A DNA stretch of 64,000 nucleotides from NCBI GenBank assembly GCA_037127315.1, contig JBBBDQ010001271.1, positions 496,001 through 560,000 on the forward strand. Direction: 5' to 3'. The DNA comes from Ascarosepion bandense. Taxonomy: Eukaryota > Mollusca > Cephalopoda > Sepiida > Sepiidae. Below the pieces are notes generated by a model. The model ran no database searches and was not told the DNA's origin. It saw nothing but the letters and a program-made list of their open reading frames with translations. Numbering within the stretch: the first letter of the stretch is position 1; every line of letters begins with the position of its first letter. A program made the position numbers and the translations under genes. Of the stretch, positions 23,375-34,864 are shown in pieces.

Positions 23375-23714
23375 TAAAGTGATTCAAAATTTTCGAAAAT
23401 TAATAAAGAAGAACAAATAAGAAACGTGTCTCTATCTAACGTGTTTCACCTTTATTAAAGCTTCCTTAGAGATCCAGACATCACTTAAAAAGCAAAGAGA
23501 CACAAAATACTGGTAACTTATAATGTTCGGTTAATACTTATTCATCCAAAAAGTGTCACGTGTATTAAAGCAATAGATAATTTTTAAATATATGGGAAAA
23601 ATATTTTGAGCAGTCAAGGGTTTAATAATATATGTGTGTATTTGTGAAGAAATGTTTCTTTGCTTAGGTGTATGTTGGACGCTAAATTTAGTTAATATAT
23701 GTCTACATGTGTGC

Positions 23715-23756
<42 letters not shown>

Positions 23757-24110
23757 TTTATTTCAAACCTTCAATTGATTGGAAGGAAATTGGAAGTGGA
23801 GGATAAAATGGCTGGTATCAGTATTAGTTACACACATATATATACATATATATACACACATGCATATATATATATACACACACATGCACATGTATGCACA
23901 TACATATTCATACACATTCAGATAGATTCATATACACATATACACATGTATATATACATACACAACACATATACACTCGTATACATGTATCAGCAGACCA
24001 AATAATTTAAATATACACCATACACACTTTTATCAAATAGCATACGCACACACACACCCACACCCACATATATATATATATATATATATTACATTTGTAA
24101 ACGAGTTATT

Positions 24111-24149
24111 ACGCGACCTAGGTTTCTACCATGTGGTGTCTTCAGGCGA
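24111..24149 (-). ncRNA. Hammerhead-like ribozyme motif beside TA repeat
   Basis: The minus strand reads CGC, CTGAAGA (24145-24139), hairpin CACCACATGGTA with four pairs, GAAA (24126-24123), CC-TA-GG as stem III, then TC (24116-24115) and GCG, which pairs with the CGC. Every conserved core base of a type I hammerhead is present; the first stem II position is a C.A mismatch. A (TA)n tract follows 20 nt downstream, as at 60.5k. Confidence 0.55.
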
Positions 24150-24586
24150 TTTGCACTTACTGTTTACTGATTTTTTTAAGAAACGCTCACGAAATTTTTG
24201 CTTTTATTGAACGCTCACGTAACGGAGAATTTTGAACGTGCAATTTTTAAAATTACAACAAATTATGACGTTTTTATGGATGGTTGTAGTAACCTAATAG
24301 GTATTTTTAGTTACACTTACTCATAATTTCTGTTCTTTTATTCAATAGTTCATTTTTTTTTATGAATAACATAATTGCTAAATTTTCTAAAATTTCTTCA
24401 TGTCATAGTCTGCATATCTTGCCACCGTTGTAAGGCTTGGCTGTTTTTACTATACTCCAGGGATTTTTCCATATTTTGATTTCAATTTCGACACGTGGCT
24501 ATTAAGTTGGTTCTTAAGCTTTCGGCGCACATTCATATTTAGGTTATTCTTATTGGTGGTAGGCTGATTTTTTTAAATCTTTCTCT

Positions 24587-24590
<4 letters not shown>
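24150..24590. other. No recognised gene
   Basis: AT-rich; probably further PLE debris, but nothing translatable is recognised. Confidence 0.4.

Positions 24591-24648
<58 letters not shown>
24591..24648. repeat. (GT)n microsatellite
   Basis: About 29 GT dinucleotides. Confidence 0.95.
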
Positions 24649-24649
<1 letters not shown>

Positions 24650-24654
<5 letters not shown>

Positions 24655-26177
24655 ATGTGTGTGTGTGAATGGGAATGGGTGTGCGTTTTCATGTGTGCGT
24701 ATATGCATCTATATACATGAATGTTTTATTAAAATGACAGGGAAGGTATTATGGTTAAGATATTTTTATATAATTTTTCATGTCTTATGATTTTCTTCTT
24801 TTCAGAACGTATGTTATATAAAAACTGTTCAAATATTTTGTTTTTCTGAGGCCATTACTTTTAGCCTTTTTTGCATGTGGATGATGCTATTTTATTTGTA
24901 TTATAAACAAGTATGTTACAAATAAAGTTTGGTAGGTCTCTATGTGTGTTTAAATGAAATCGAATTGAACTATGATCTGAAAGATGCAACGTGAGCCTTC
25001 TCTCCAACTGAGTGGTAGTTTGTCCGATATAATTATTTACGAATTGGATTGATTAAGAACACAGTTTTACAAATGACATGTAAATTAATAAATAATATAA
25101 TTTCTCTGTAATTTAGATATTGCAGGAGAATTGTTATTTTTGATAATGAGGTTAGCAGTTTTAAATTTTGGGCAATAATTTTTTTTAAGTCGACGGGAGT
25201 TGCGTATTTTCGTATAATGTTTCGAAGTGAAAATTCGTCCTGTTTATAATTACTATGCATTTGGTTTTTGCAGAAATAATAATGTTATTGTTTTCTTTGT
25301 GTGTGTATGTGTGTGTGTGTGTGTTTTTGTTGTTTACTGTTAGCTAAATTAGAAAGAAAATGTCTAATATGGTATCAATAAGAAGATTAAATAAAACATC
25401 ACCCGAAGATATCATAATTCTATAGAATTAATTCTGTAGAAGCTTGGAAATGCCACTTATCCCAGTTCTTTACTGAAAACAATTCTTGGAGGATAGAATG
25501 AAGACGCTATCTCAATGATGAAGTATATGTGTTGGAAAAATTGGTACATATCTGGTTGAAAAATAGCACAAATCTTGGTTGAAAAATATACATACAAATA
25601 TTTAAGTATTGAGAGAAGGTAAACAACTGAACTGTAAAATGAAAAAAAGAAAAATAATTGTATTTGAACAGGAAACAAAAACAAGGAAAAGAAGGAAAGA
25701 GTTCTGGTGAAAAGAAACGAAAATTTTTTTTTCTAAAGAGCAAAAGTAGCTTAATAAATTTATATATTAATAAAAAAAGAGAATACATTTTGCAATTGAG
25801 AAAGAAAAAATGGCAATGACATTGAAAGTTGAAAATAATTTGTACTTGAAGATAAACTCACGAGCAGAATAAAGATGGCTGGAATTTTCATTTTCTCTTC
25901 ATAAAGACGATGAATATACCAGGTTTTGAAACTGTTACAGCGTTCAACCAATTTGTCAACGTAAATGAAGTAAACACCTTTCTGCTGTCTGATGTTCTCA
26001 ATATTGGTCTTTATATATGTTCCCAACCAGATACAGTAACAAAAGACAGAAGATTTACAAGATTACATTTTCATCAACAAAAACGTATGATGACGAGCCA
26101 ATTCACTCGAGAAATCCCACTAACAACATGTAACAACAAATTAATTACTGTTTACTGAAGTAATTCAGTAAATCAAT
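24650..26177. other. No recognised gene
   Basis: AT-rich sequence with a short GT tract (25301-25325). Open frames here lack recognisable domains. Confidence 0.45.
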
Positions 26178-27030
26178 TTTCCTTCTTCTTCTTCTTCTTG
26201 TGCCGTGTACTTTAAGCATCTAGGCAATCATGGACTTGCACTTGGCTTTGTCTCTTTTTGCTCTCAATATTTTTCCTCTTGGTATCTCTCCCAAACCCCG
26301 CTCCGCCATTCACTTGCTCCAGTCTGTAAAATAGGTCTCGCACTGCTTTCGACTCTTTTTCTCTCAATCCATTCTGTGAGTATTAAATTCTCCAAACCCT
26401 CCTTCCCCATTATGTGTACCAGAAACCTCAGTTGCCTCTTCCTGACGCTAGTTTTCTTCTCATTTGCATCCTCTCTAACACCTTGTCGTTGCTCACGTGC
26501 TTGGTCCATGATAACCTCAGCATCCTTCTGTAGAAACACATTTCCTACATCTTCGAAGAGATCGTCCAACATTTGGTGTCATATAGATAGACATATATCA
26601 CGTAGAAATCTGGCATTCTTTTCTTTGTTTCTAATGAGATATTCTTGTCTCACTGTACCCTGGTTAGTTTTTGAAATGCGTTTCCATCAGAACACTTCCC
26701 AGGTATTTAAATTTATTTCCCTGATTTATTTTGTTTTTTTTCGAGCTGTAGGTGGCATTTTGGGGTTTTCTTGCATTCAGTTTTCTTGAATTTTATACTC
26801 AGTCCTTTCTTCTCGCTTTCTTTTGCAACCTTTTGTAGGAAGAGCTATATTTTTCTTTCCGTGTATCCTATCAGTACTGTGCCATCCGCGTATCTTGTAC
26901 TATTGAGATTGTGGTCGCCAATGACGAATCTTGGCAAGGATTCTAACTCTCACAGAATTGTTTCGCTGTACAAGTTGAATAGGTCCTGTGGAAAAAACAC
27001 ATTTTTGTCTTCTACTACTCTTAAAAATTA
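26178..27030 (-). mobile_element. RTE-like LINE (copy C), 3' third
   Basis: The minus strand ends in (GAA)n at about 26201-26180. Upstream it reads LENLILTEWIERKR, ASVRKRQLRFLVHIMGKEGLE and, near 26900, a region matching the RT catalytic box flank. 5'-truncated, with several stops. Confidence 0.8.
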
Positions 27031-27034
27031 CATG

Positions 27035-27833
27035 TTATGAAGTTCGATTTTTATCAACAGTAAAATACAAAATCCATCTTTATATTGAAATTTCTTTAAA
27101 CAAAACACTTATTTTTTTTTCAAGTTCATTAATTTATTAATTATATTAATCTCGAAATGGGTAGATGTAACCGTAAGTTCTATCTTAACAATTTCTTCTA
27201 TCTTACTTCTTGCTAGTAGAACCTTCTTCTGGATTCTTGCCATCCAGTCAACTGTAATCTTCAAAGATTTAAATGCAGCGTCAAGCGTTATCTTCGTAAT
27301 TCTTGTTGTTTTATTGTACTTTCTCCTTAATAGTATATTTTTAGAATATTGTCTAACAGTAACTAATTGCCTCTTAGATGCATGATTAAAACAAATTTTA
27401 ACTGTATTTTTCTTTCATTTTATTAAAAAAAAACCCAAAAAAAAACAAGTGTACACCTGCTGTCAAAAATCACGGTCAAATTTTTGAGAGAATAGCCTAT
27501 TGAACCTGACAGGAGGAAGATAAGCCTATTGTAATAATAGTTATAGTATAGTAATATAGTTGTCTATGTATACCTCCTGTCAGGCTCATGCAGAAAGAGA
27601 AAGAGGGAGACAATAGTGCGGCGGTGTCGGCTCAATTCATTAGTGAGATAATAGCGAAGCAGTGTCAGATCAGTACATTCATTTTACTACCAGTTATTAA
27701 ACTTTGCTACTAGATATGAAAGTTCTTGCCGCGTGTTTGCTCTTTAAGAGTGTCTTATTTTATATTTTGAAAAAATTATATCGTCGATAAGTCAATATAT
27801 ATATTTATATTCACTTTATTTTAAAAAGGACCG

Positions 27834-27864
<31 letters not shown>

Positions 27865-28420
27865 CCCAATTGTTGTCACGCTCAGGTGGAACTCACCTGG
27901 AAGGAAACAGCTAATAATCCTCTCAAATATTTTCCATTATTTTTACAGCAAGGGTACACCCGTGTATATATATATATATATATATATAACGATCTTTATT
28001 ATGAAAGAGAATATAAGGTTTTCCTTCTCGTTAATTTCAGCCACTTTTTAATAAACTATATGTTATAGTTAACACTGGACAGCAACACTTACAGCTGATA
28101 TCGAATTCAGAATATTGCCTTAACTGTAAAATCGAGTGAAAACATTTTTAAAGCAAACTTATATTTTGAATACATATGTATTAAAATACTTAAATACATT
28201 CACGGAAAGAAATATGTCACCGTAACCAAATATGTAGATATGAAATACATCCTTGTGATTTAGCCCTTTGGAAACTTCGACGTGGTGTCAAAGTTAGCCA
28301 CCTTATCTCAATAGATCAGTTCTGACTGAATAATGATTTCGACCCTCACTGGGTGCCCAATACTTCCGGCATTGTGTTATATGTAAGATATACTTGGAAA
28401 ATCATCATATGATTCAGCAG
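27035..28420. other. Mostly unassigned, with small inverted repeat
   Basis: A pair CCTGACAGGAGG (27508-27519) and CCTCCTGTCAGG (27571-27582) could fold, but no element ends are clear. Microsatellites (GT)n at 27835-27862 and (TA)n at 27964-27988 are present. Confidence 0.4.
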
Positions 28421-28625
28421 TTAACCCTCTAGGGCCATTCGTATCATATTTGATACAGTATGAAAACAAGCCTTGAAAGAAATATTTTCCTGAAAAATTT
28501 TTTAAGAGAAATATTTTATAAATTTCAAATGAAAGCAGTACTGACTGCTCAGTCAATGAATACCAAATGTTTCCTTATAGGGAAATACTGTATCAAATAT
28601 GATACGAATGGCCCTAGAGGGTTAA
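28421..28625. mobile_element. piggyBac-type MITE
   Basis: A 197-bp element (28425-28621) has perfect 37-bp terminal inverted repeats beginning CCCTCTAGGGCCATTCGTAT and is flanked by TTAA on both sides. TTAA target duplication and a CCC start are hallmarks of piggyBac transposons. The interior (about 120 bp) is AT-rich and non-coding, so movement would need a transposase made elsewhere. The perfect TIRs suggest recent activity. Confidence 0.9.
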
Positions 28626-29794
28626 AGCATAATTCTGGCCACAGATTTTAGGCGATTCTCTCGCTTTCTATATTTGACTATTAATAACCACTGTGGCTAT
28701 TCTGAAACACTTAGGATATGAAATTTCATTTAATTGTACATATTCATTTAATTTATCTATAAATTACTATCCTCTTTTCAAGAACTTTGAGTTATTCATT
28801 TGAAATAAAATATTCGACAATCAGACGCATTACTTTGATGCCTAAAGATTCTCTGGCCTTATTGGGTTCTTCTTAAACATTATAAATCCACCGAGGAGGG
28901 ATAATAAAAACCAAGAGAATATATCTTAATTGAAAAATATAACATTCTATAAATTTTCCTATAAATTTCAAATGTCTCTTCGTGATAAATATACTTTCTT
29001 TTTGTTGTTACTCATATATTCTGTCCATGGTACATTATTGTGGAAATACAGGTGCTTATCTTACTTTGGTAGAGATGGGTCACATGAAAACCGCTTAGTG
29101 ACGTTATGACATACAGTGATAAAAGAGTCAGCCAAATTCATTTCGTTTTAGAGCAGCAAAATTGCGATAGTATTTTTTTAAATCTGGGCCCTCCATGGAC
29201 TAGGCAGAAGCGAAATCTGCTTCCCCAGCAGCTTACAAGCATATGGTCCCTTTATTTTGGGGGAATATATCTTTCATTGATAGAGAAATAAACTCCAGCT
29301 CGCAATCCTCAATTTGGGTAAACCCAAAATTCGCTGTAACCCTTCGTGGAATATGTCTTCACCTGGTAGATAGATGAATCCGGCCCGTTTGAATCTGGAG
29401 TCATAAACATGGCTTTTCCAGATACAGAAATATTTCCATATGTTCCTTCCTTTTTTTTCTCTCCTTACACTCTGCTTTGCTATGTAGATATGATATATTA
29501 TTTTCCGCGGAGGGCACACGTGTATACATATATATAGAGTTCTGTGTGTGTCTAATACATACAAAAGCATTTCTTGTTTGTCATTTCTTTCCTTTAAGCC
29601 ATTCTGTTCCGTCCGTGAAATATGGTGTGATTATATCAGGGATATAATAATGCACATAATGGGGGAACGACAGGTTAGAGAATATTTTTCCATAGCTACA
29701 CTTCCGTATAAGTCATGTCGACTTTGAAACGTAGATAATGTACCAACGAATTTCATCTACGTTAAACGGATATCTACCTGACAATACACAGAAA
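28626..29794. other. No recognised gene
   Basis: AT-rich; no conserved frame or repeat recognised. Confidence 0.45.
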
Positions 29795-30236
29795 TTGGGC
29801 CAGTAATATTAAAATCTGAAACGGAAGCTGTACTAGCCAAACTGAATAGAATTAAAGCAGCAGGACCAGATGGCATTGTTATAGAGATGTTCGCATGCTT
29901 AGACAATTTCGGCATAGACAAAATCACATATTATACATTAAATCTACAACAGCGATATCTGGAAAAAAAAACTAAGCCGATCGAGTTTCATAGCATTGCC
30001 TAAGAAGACAGGAGCAAATGAATGTGAACTCCGCCGAACGATCAGCTTAATGATTCACGTCACAAAACTCGTCATCCAAATTATAATGAATTATGCCCAG
30101 CAGAATCAGACTAGAAATAGAACAAGAACAGTGCGATTTTGTCAAGGACACTGGAACTAGGAACGGGATATTTATGCTTAGAATGTTATCAGAAATGGCA
30201 ATACAATTGCAAAAGGACGTGTACCACTTTTTCATA
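29795..30236 (+). mobile_element. RTE-like LINE (copy D), RT fragment
   Basis: The decayed frame reads GPVILKSETEAVLAKLNR, IKAAGPDGIVIEMF, then EIEQEQCDFVKDTGTRNGIF and MLRMLSEMAIQLQKD. It stops abruptly at an inverted PLE-like repeat at 30237, well before the catalytic box. Confidence 0.8.
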
Positions 30237-30380
30237 AACATCTTGATTGCTATAGATGTTATAATAGAAACAACGTTTCGACCAAAGACCATCTGTCCAT
30301 AGATTGGCTGATATCTATTATCTCGTTGATTATTGGGAAAGAACTGTGAAATTATTGTTCTTTCATGTTGGATTTGGTTC
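30237..30380 (-). mobile_element. PLE-like terminal repeat, left arm of inverted pair
   Basis: The minus strand (AACATGAAAGAACAATAATT, CAACGAGATAATAGATATCA, GCCAATCTATGGACAG, TTTGGTCGAAACG) is the inverted counterpart of 30620-30790. Relative to that arm it lacks about 10 nt of the hammerhead core. Confidence 0.65.
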
Positions 30381-30619
30381 ATCACTAATCCAAGGATACT
30401 AACACATGTATAGCCAACTACTATATCAACTACGCCACCGTCCCGAAGGACTTTAGTGGTGTATTTTTGGAGCCTTTTATATTCAGTATCAAATGGATCT
30501 TGACAACTGGATTATGTTAGTGGCTTCGTGCCACTTGTCATAATTTTGTATTTATTCTGAAATGAGTGATTTTTCAATAATCTTGGAATTATTTCGAACT
30601 TTTGTTCTTATCTTTGTTG

Positions 30620-30790
30620 ATATAGATGTTATCTAACATGAAAGAACAATAACTGATTTCACAAAATAATTAACGAGATAATCCATATCAGCCAATCTAT
30701 GGACACCTGATGATGACCAGAGGGTACTTGGTCGAAAATTCGTGTCTATTATAGTATCTATATCAACCAAGATGATAAAAAAGTTCTGAA
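30620..30790 (+). mobile_element. PLE-like terminal repeat, right arm, with hammerhead core
   Basis: It carries AACATGAAAGAACAATAACT, AATTAACGAGATAATCCATA, CAGCCAATCTATGGACAC and a hammerhead-like core at 30701-30747, then TATTATAGTATCTATATCA. The left arm is 240 bp away in the opposite orientation. Confidence 0.65.
30701..30747 (+). ncRNA. Hammerhead-like ribozyme motif
   Basis: GGACAC, CTGATGA (30707-30713), one unpaired T, stem II GACCA...TGGTC (30715-30733), GAAA (30734-30737), a 2-nt AT loop, TC (30740-30741) and GTGTC, which pairs with GACAC for five bp of stem I. The core residues are complete. Stem III is only the single A-T pair, so cleavage would be weak unless dimers form. Such minimal stem III forms are described for Penelope-like elements. 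Confidence 0.55.
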
Positions 30791-30917
30791 TAATTCCAAG
30801 ATTATCTCCAGGTACGTTCAGGATTTCATGGAGAGGGAAAATTCTTTTACTTTTTTGTTTTTTTATTTATAGAATTTGGGGGCCGTCATGAGTGTAAACC
30901 ATCCTATATAAAATAAT

Positions 30918-30948
<31 letters not shown>

Positions 30949-30951
<3 letters not shown>

Positions 30952-31165
30952 GGGTTTGTTACATTCATTTACGTGCAAATATCCTTATTAATATGAATGC
31001 ATTTCTTCTCCAATGTTTCAAAATGAGATGACTGTAAACTTGTTCATTATATTCACTTACACAAAAATGTCATCGCGAAAGGTATGAATTCCACCTCTTC
31101 TTCCGCCAGCTATGGGTTAATTAGTAGAATTGTATCAGTAAAGTCATGATTATCTTCCAAACATT
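30949..31165 (+). mobile_element. SINE family 2, partial copy
   Basis: It starts in TAGTCGGGTTTGTTACATTC right after a TA tract (30918-30948) and ends with the family 2 tail (GCTATGGGTTAATTAGTAGA, GTCATGATTATCTTCC). Confidence 0.65.
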
Positions 31166-31292
31166 CTTACAGTCTAAAAATATTTTCTAACTTTAAGTTG
31201 ATAAAAACAAATCAATCAGTCAATGAATATCAATCCTTCCGCTAGCAAATCTTCTCATAGCATCAACAGTGCTCAGATTCTTGGATTAGCTT

Positions 31293-31420
31293 CTAAACAG
31301 AAGTAAAACAAACACTCAAATCTGATTTGACGCTTTTATTTTTATTAAGAATCAAAATTGTTTTACAACGTTTCGATTCCTTTCTTTGCCTTCGGTTTCC
31401 AGCACCTGAAAAATAAAGGA
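31293..31420 (-). mobile_element. Possible PLE-like terminal fragment
   Basis: The minus strand reads CTGGAAACCGAAGGC, AAAGAAAGGAATCGAAACGT and TTTTGATTCTTAATAAAAAT, the style of end seen in the other PLE-like repeats (..TCGAAACGTTG..). The hammerhead core is not complete. Confidence 0.35.
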
Positions 31421-31604
31421 AGTTTGTTAATATACTTTGTCTTAAATAGCTGTTTCCTAAGATTGGGATGATGATAAAGGTTGAAACCACAAGAATGTTC
31501 GAAGGGCGGCTACGATTATTTATTATGTGTATAACTATCTTGAAATTCATTGATCATAAAGGTCTCGCTATAAATTCGTACGTACAGTTCCAGGGTACAT
31601 GAAT

Positions 31605-31760
31605 GTGCGTTGTGGTGTAATAGATATGGACGCGGAATGAGAAATCAGAGAGCCGAGTTCAAATCCCCGTTGAATTCCTTATATTCACTTACGCACAAAT
31701 TCCCTTGCGAAAGGTTTTAGTCCATCTCTCATCCTTCCAGCTACGGACTGAATACGGACG
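31605..31760 (+). mobile_element. Family 1 SINE, 3'-truncated
   Basis: The head is GTGCGTTGTGGTGTAATAGA, B box GAGTTCAAATCCCC, then CACTTACGCACAAATTCCC. It breaks off at GGACTGAATACGGACGG. Confidence 0.75.
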
Positions 31761-31994
31761 GAAAGAGTTGTGTTTTCACACTGAATTAATTTTAAGATTG
31801 AAACATTCTTCATAAATCTAGTTTTCATTCTCACCCAACTTCTTAAAACTTTTGTTGCTTCTTCCCACTTTTCTTCCCTTAATTTGTCTCTATTCGTTTT
31901 TCTTCACTTGTATTTATTGAGTCGCTTTTTTTTATTTTATTATTCCTACTTATCTTCACTGATGCGCCATTATTAATCGAATCTTTATATATAG

Positions 31995-32785
31995 GCTGTT
32001 CCATTAGGATAGATCGAATTTAGCATTAAATAAAATAGTGCTATAAGTGAAATTTTATTGATTTCACTATTGGATTATTTTGGATGTGCGTTGTGGCGCA
32101 GTGGATATCGGCTCGGAATAAGAAATCGGAGGAACCGAGTTCGAATTCCAGTTGAATTCCTTGCATTCACTTACGCGCAAATACCCTTGGGAAAGGTATT
32201 AATCCGTCTCTTCCCTCCAGTTATGGGTTAAATAATAGGACAGATTGGGTTCTATAGCCTTGGTCGGCAACCAGTCTACTGCAGAAAGCAATGGCAACCT
32301 ACTGCGGGATAATCTTCTGCCCAGTCAGTCATGTCTCTTTCGAGACATGATCACCCAAAGCGTGTATTGCGCATGGCACTTAACTGACTGATTGGATTAT
32401 TTGAGAGATGGCAATTATGTGTGTAAAATAATATCGCCCAAATGACCGCTAAGGATTCGGCAGCACACCTTCCACTCGATAGTCAACATTTTTGATGACG
32501 TCTCTGCACTGTTGCTCCTCGATCTCACCAATATGCTTTATTATCTCAGCTGTTGAATTGTTGTTGGCTTGTTGGTATAGATCTTACTTTTGAGATGACC
32601 CCAGCGGAAGAAATCTAAAGGCGTCAAGTCGCACGATTGTCGTGGCCATTCGACTTCACTGTTTCGAGAGAGGATGCGACCTGGGAAATTTTTATTCAAT
32701 AATGCCATTGTTGCATTTGTTCTGAGGCCTGTAGCGCCGTCCTGTTGGAACCACAAATCTTTGACATCTAGGGAATTCACTTCAG
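31995..32785 (-). mobile_element. Mariner-like transposase remnant (split by SINE)
   Basis: The minus strand from 32780 encodes LWFQQDGATGLRTNATMALL, FPGRILSRNSEVEWPRQSCD and LTPLDFFRWGHLKSKIY. This is the catalytic region of an IS630-Tc1-mariner transposase, with the second Asp in 'QQDGA' and the third acidic position in 'LTPLDFF'. The N-terminal DNA-binding part is missing. The 3' non-coding part continues past the SINE at 32081-32390 to about 31995. Confidence 0.8.
32081..32390 (+). mobile_element. Full-length family 1 SINE, reference copy
   Basis: This is the best-preserved copy: A-box-like GTGGCGCAGTGGATATCGG, B box GAGTTCGAATTCCAG, the AAATACCCTTGGGAAAGGTA block, then GGGTTCTATAGCCTTGG, CAACCTACTGCGGGATAATC and AGTCATGTCTCTTTCGAGAC. 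A perfect 12-bp duplication, ATTGGATTATTT, flanks it (32069-32080 and 32391-32402). It lies inside the mariner remnant and is therefore younger. Confidence 0.95.
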
Positions 32786-33068
32786 GTTATAATTGCCATG
32801 ACTCAAATAGCATGATCCAATAATGAAATCATTAGAATTTTACGAATAACAGTCTTTTATTTACTGGGAACTTCGATATTTCGTTCGTTCGTCATTTCTT
32901 TTCTGTTATTCATTTTACATGAAGTCGAGTGAGCCTAAGAAAAACGCAAAGAGCCAAATGACCTGGTTTTCTTAATTCTGTCAGTAGAGAAATGAAGACA
33001 CATAAATCTTTATTAATATACATTGTTGCAAAAAACAACGACAACAATTTACATAGTTATATATCTAT

Positions 33069-33370
33069 TTGGATGTGCATTGTGGTGCAGTGGATATCGG
33101 AACGAAAAATCGGGGAGCCGAGTTCAAATTCAAGTTGAATTCCTTGCATTCACTTACGCGCAAATACCCTTGGGAAAGCTATTAATCAGTCTATTCCTTC
33201 CAGTTATTGGTTAAACAACAGGACAGATTGGGTTCTAAAGCCTTGGCTGGCAACTAGTCTACCGCAGAAATCAATAACATCCTACTTCGGGATAATTTTC
33301 TACCCAGTCAGTCATGTCTCTTTCGTGACATGATCGCCCAAACGTATGACGTATGGCACTTAACTGACTG
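33069..33370 (+). mobile_element. Family 1 SINE with target-site duplication
   Basis: Full-length, with an 8-nt deletion in the head (GGATATCGGAACGAAAAATC). The 10-bp duplication ATATATCTAT is at 33059-33068 and 33371-33380. Confidence 0.9.
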
Positions 33371-33518
33371 ATATATCTATCAATCGTTCTGCTATTGAAG
33401 TTAACCAATTTATTTCTCAATTTGCTAATATCTTTATTATTTTACCCTTTTGTTTAAATTCTTGTATGTATTGTTTTTCATTTTATTATATATAGCGTAT
33501 TTATCTGTAAGTTGACAA

Positions 33519-33520
<2 letters not shown>

Positions 33521-33557
<37 letters not shown>

Positions 33558-33897
33558 TGTAATCATAAAAGATTACTGCGTGAGTAATAACTAACACAGA
33601 GTTTGGGAATAATAGTATGTCAACAAATACATGACTCGCACGCTAGGTGAATTAGAAACACTGCTATTGAATTGCTAGTCAATATAATCCCGCTACACTT
33701 TCTTTTACTCCTATAGTGTCCACGTATTTAAAAGAATAGAAGCATATCGTTACTGTATAGAGGTAGGAATACAACACTATCTATATAATCATATAAACTC
33801 TCACTGTCTTAGAATATCTATCTCTTTCAGTATTTTTGCATCTATCTATCTATCTATCTATCTATTTCAGTATGTTCACATCTGTCTGTAAAAACAC

Positions 33898-33943
<46 letters not shown>
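33521..33943. repeat. Cluster of (TATC)n and (TA)n tracts
   Basis: (TATC)n at 33521-33557 and 33838-33865, and (TA)n at 33899-33943. Confidence 0.9.
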
Positions 33944-33946
<3 letters not shown>

Positions 33947-34050
33947 AATCTGTCATAATTTACAGATAGGTATCTATCTAGCTACCTGGCTAGATATATC
34001 TTTCTCATTTAGTGCTGATGAAATTATCAGTCAATATGTATATCTCATTA

Positions 34051-34103
<53 letters not shown>

Positions 34104-34105
<2 letters not shown>

Positions 34106-34345
34106 TAAACATATGCTGTTAAATATAAGAGACAATGAATGTCTATTATGTTTAATCATGAGCCGTTCTAAACGTCGCATTTTGGCTTCAATTTCAGTTG
34201 AAAATAAAGACAAAAATTCTCCAACATTTGGATAATTATTTATTGATTTGCTTCTAAGCTTTCTGCTCACATGAGCCATCTTCAGAGAGGTTATTTAGAC
34301 TGAAATATAATAATATCCACCATCACCGACGATTTTATTTTGTGT
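34104..34345 (-). mobile_element. PLE 5' fragment, left arm of head-to-head pair
   Basis: The minus strand gives CTCTCTGAAGATGGCTCATG (hammerhead-like start), then the ORF beginning MAHVSRKLRSKSINNYP and ending ..SLIFNSICLE before a TA tract at 34054-34103. Unlike its partner at 34.6k it keeps GAAA after the stem II hairpin. Confidence 0.6.
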
Positions 34346-34346
34346 T

Positions 34347-34390
34347 GTAATATGTTATGTCCGGATTTAAATTCGGACATAACATATTAC
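34347..34390. repeat. Near-perfect 44-bp palindrome
   Basis: GTAATATGTTATGTCCG (34347-34363) is followed by GATTTAAATT and the exact reverse complement (34374-34390). It sits between the two opposed PLE 5' fragments. Confidence 0.9.
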
Positions 34391-34514
34391 ATTGCATTTG
34401 ACTATATGGTTTTGTTGTCATTTCGCGCTATCACACGGTGTGACGTCAAAAAACCGCATTGCAAATTTGAGAATTGCATTTATTATTTTTGGTAACTATT
34501 GCCGTTGCCAAGCG

Positions 34515-34796
34515 GAGTTTTATGTCAACACAAAATAACATCGTTGGTGATAGTGGATGTTATTATATTTCAGTCTAAATAACCTCTCTGAAGATGGCTC
34601 ATGTGAGCCAAAAGCTTAGAAGCAAATCAATAAATAATTATCCAAATGTTGGAGAATCTTTGTCTTTATTTTCAACTGAAATTAAAGCCAAAATACGACG
34701 TTTAGAACAGCTAATGATTAAACGTAATAGACATTCATTGTCTCTTATATTTTACAGCATATGTTTAGAAAATTATTTGCTGCCTCGATATACTAA

Positions 34797-34862
<66 letters not shown>
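34515..34862 (+). mobile_element. PLE 5' fragment, right arm, running into (TG)n
   Basis: The 5' region (AGTTTTATGTCAACACAAAA, ATCGTTGGTGATAGTGGATG) and CTGAAGATGGCTCATG are followed by MAHVSQKLRSKSINNYPNVG, IRRLEQLMIKRNRHSLSLIF and CLENYLLPRYTK. At this point it passes into TA then (TG)28 (34807-34862). No stop or frameshift occurs in the conserved 65 codons. Confidence 0.65.

Positions 34863-34864
<2 letters not shown>

Noticed and set aside
26205..26789. 194-codon open frame on the plus strand
   Set aside because: It is the antisense of LINE copy C (minus strand), which carries the recognisable protein blocks.
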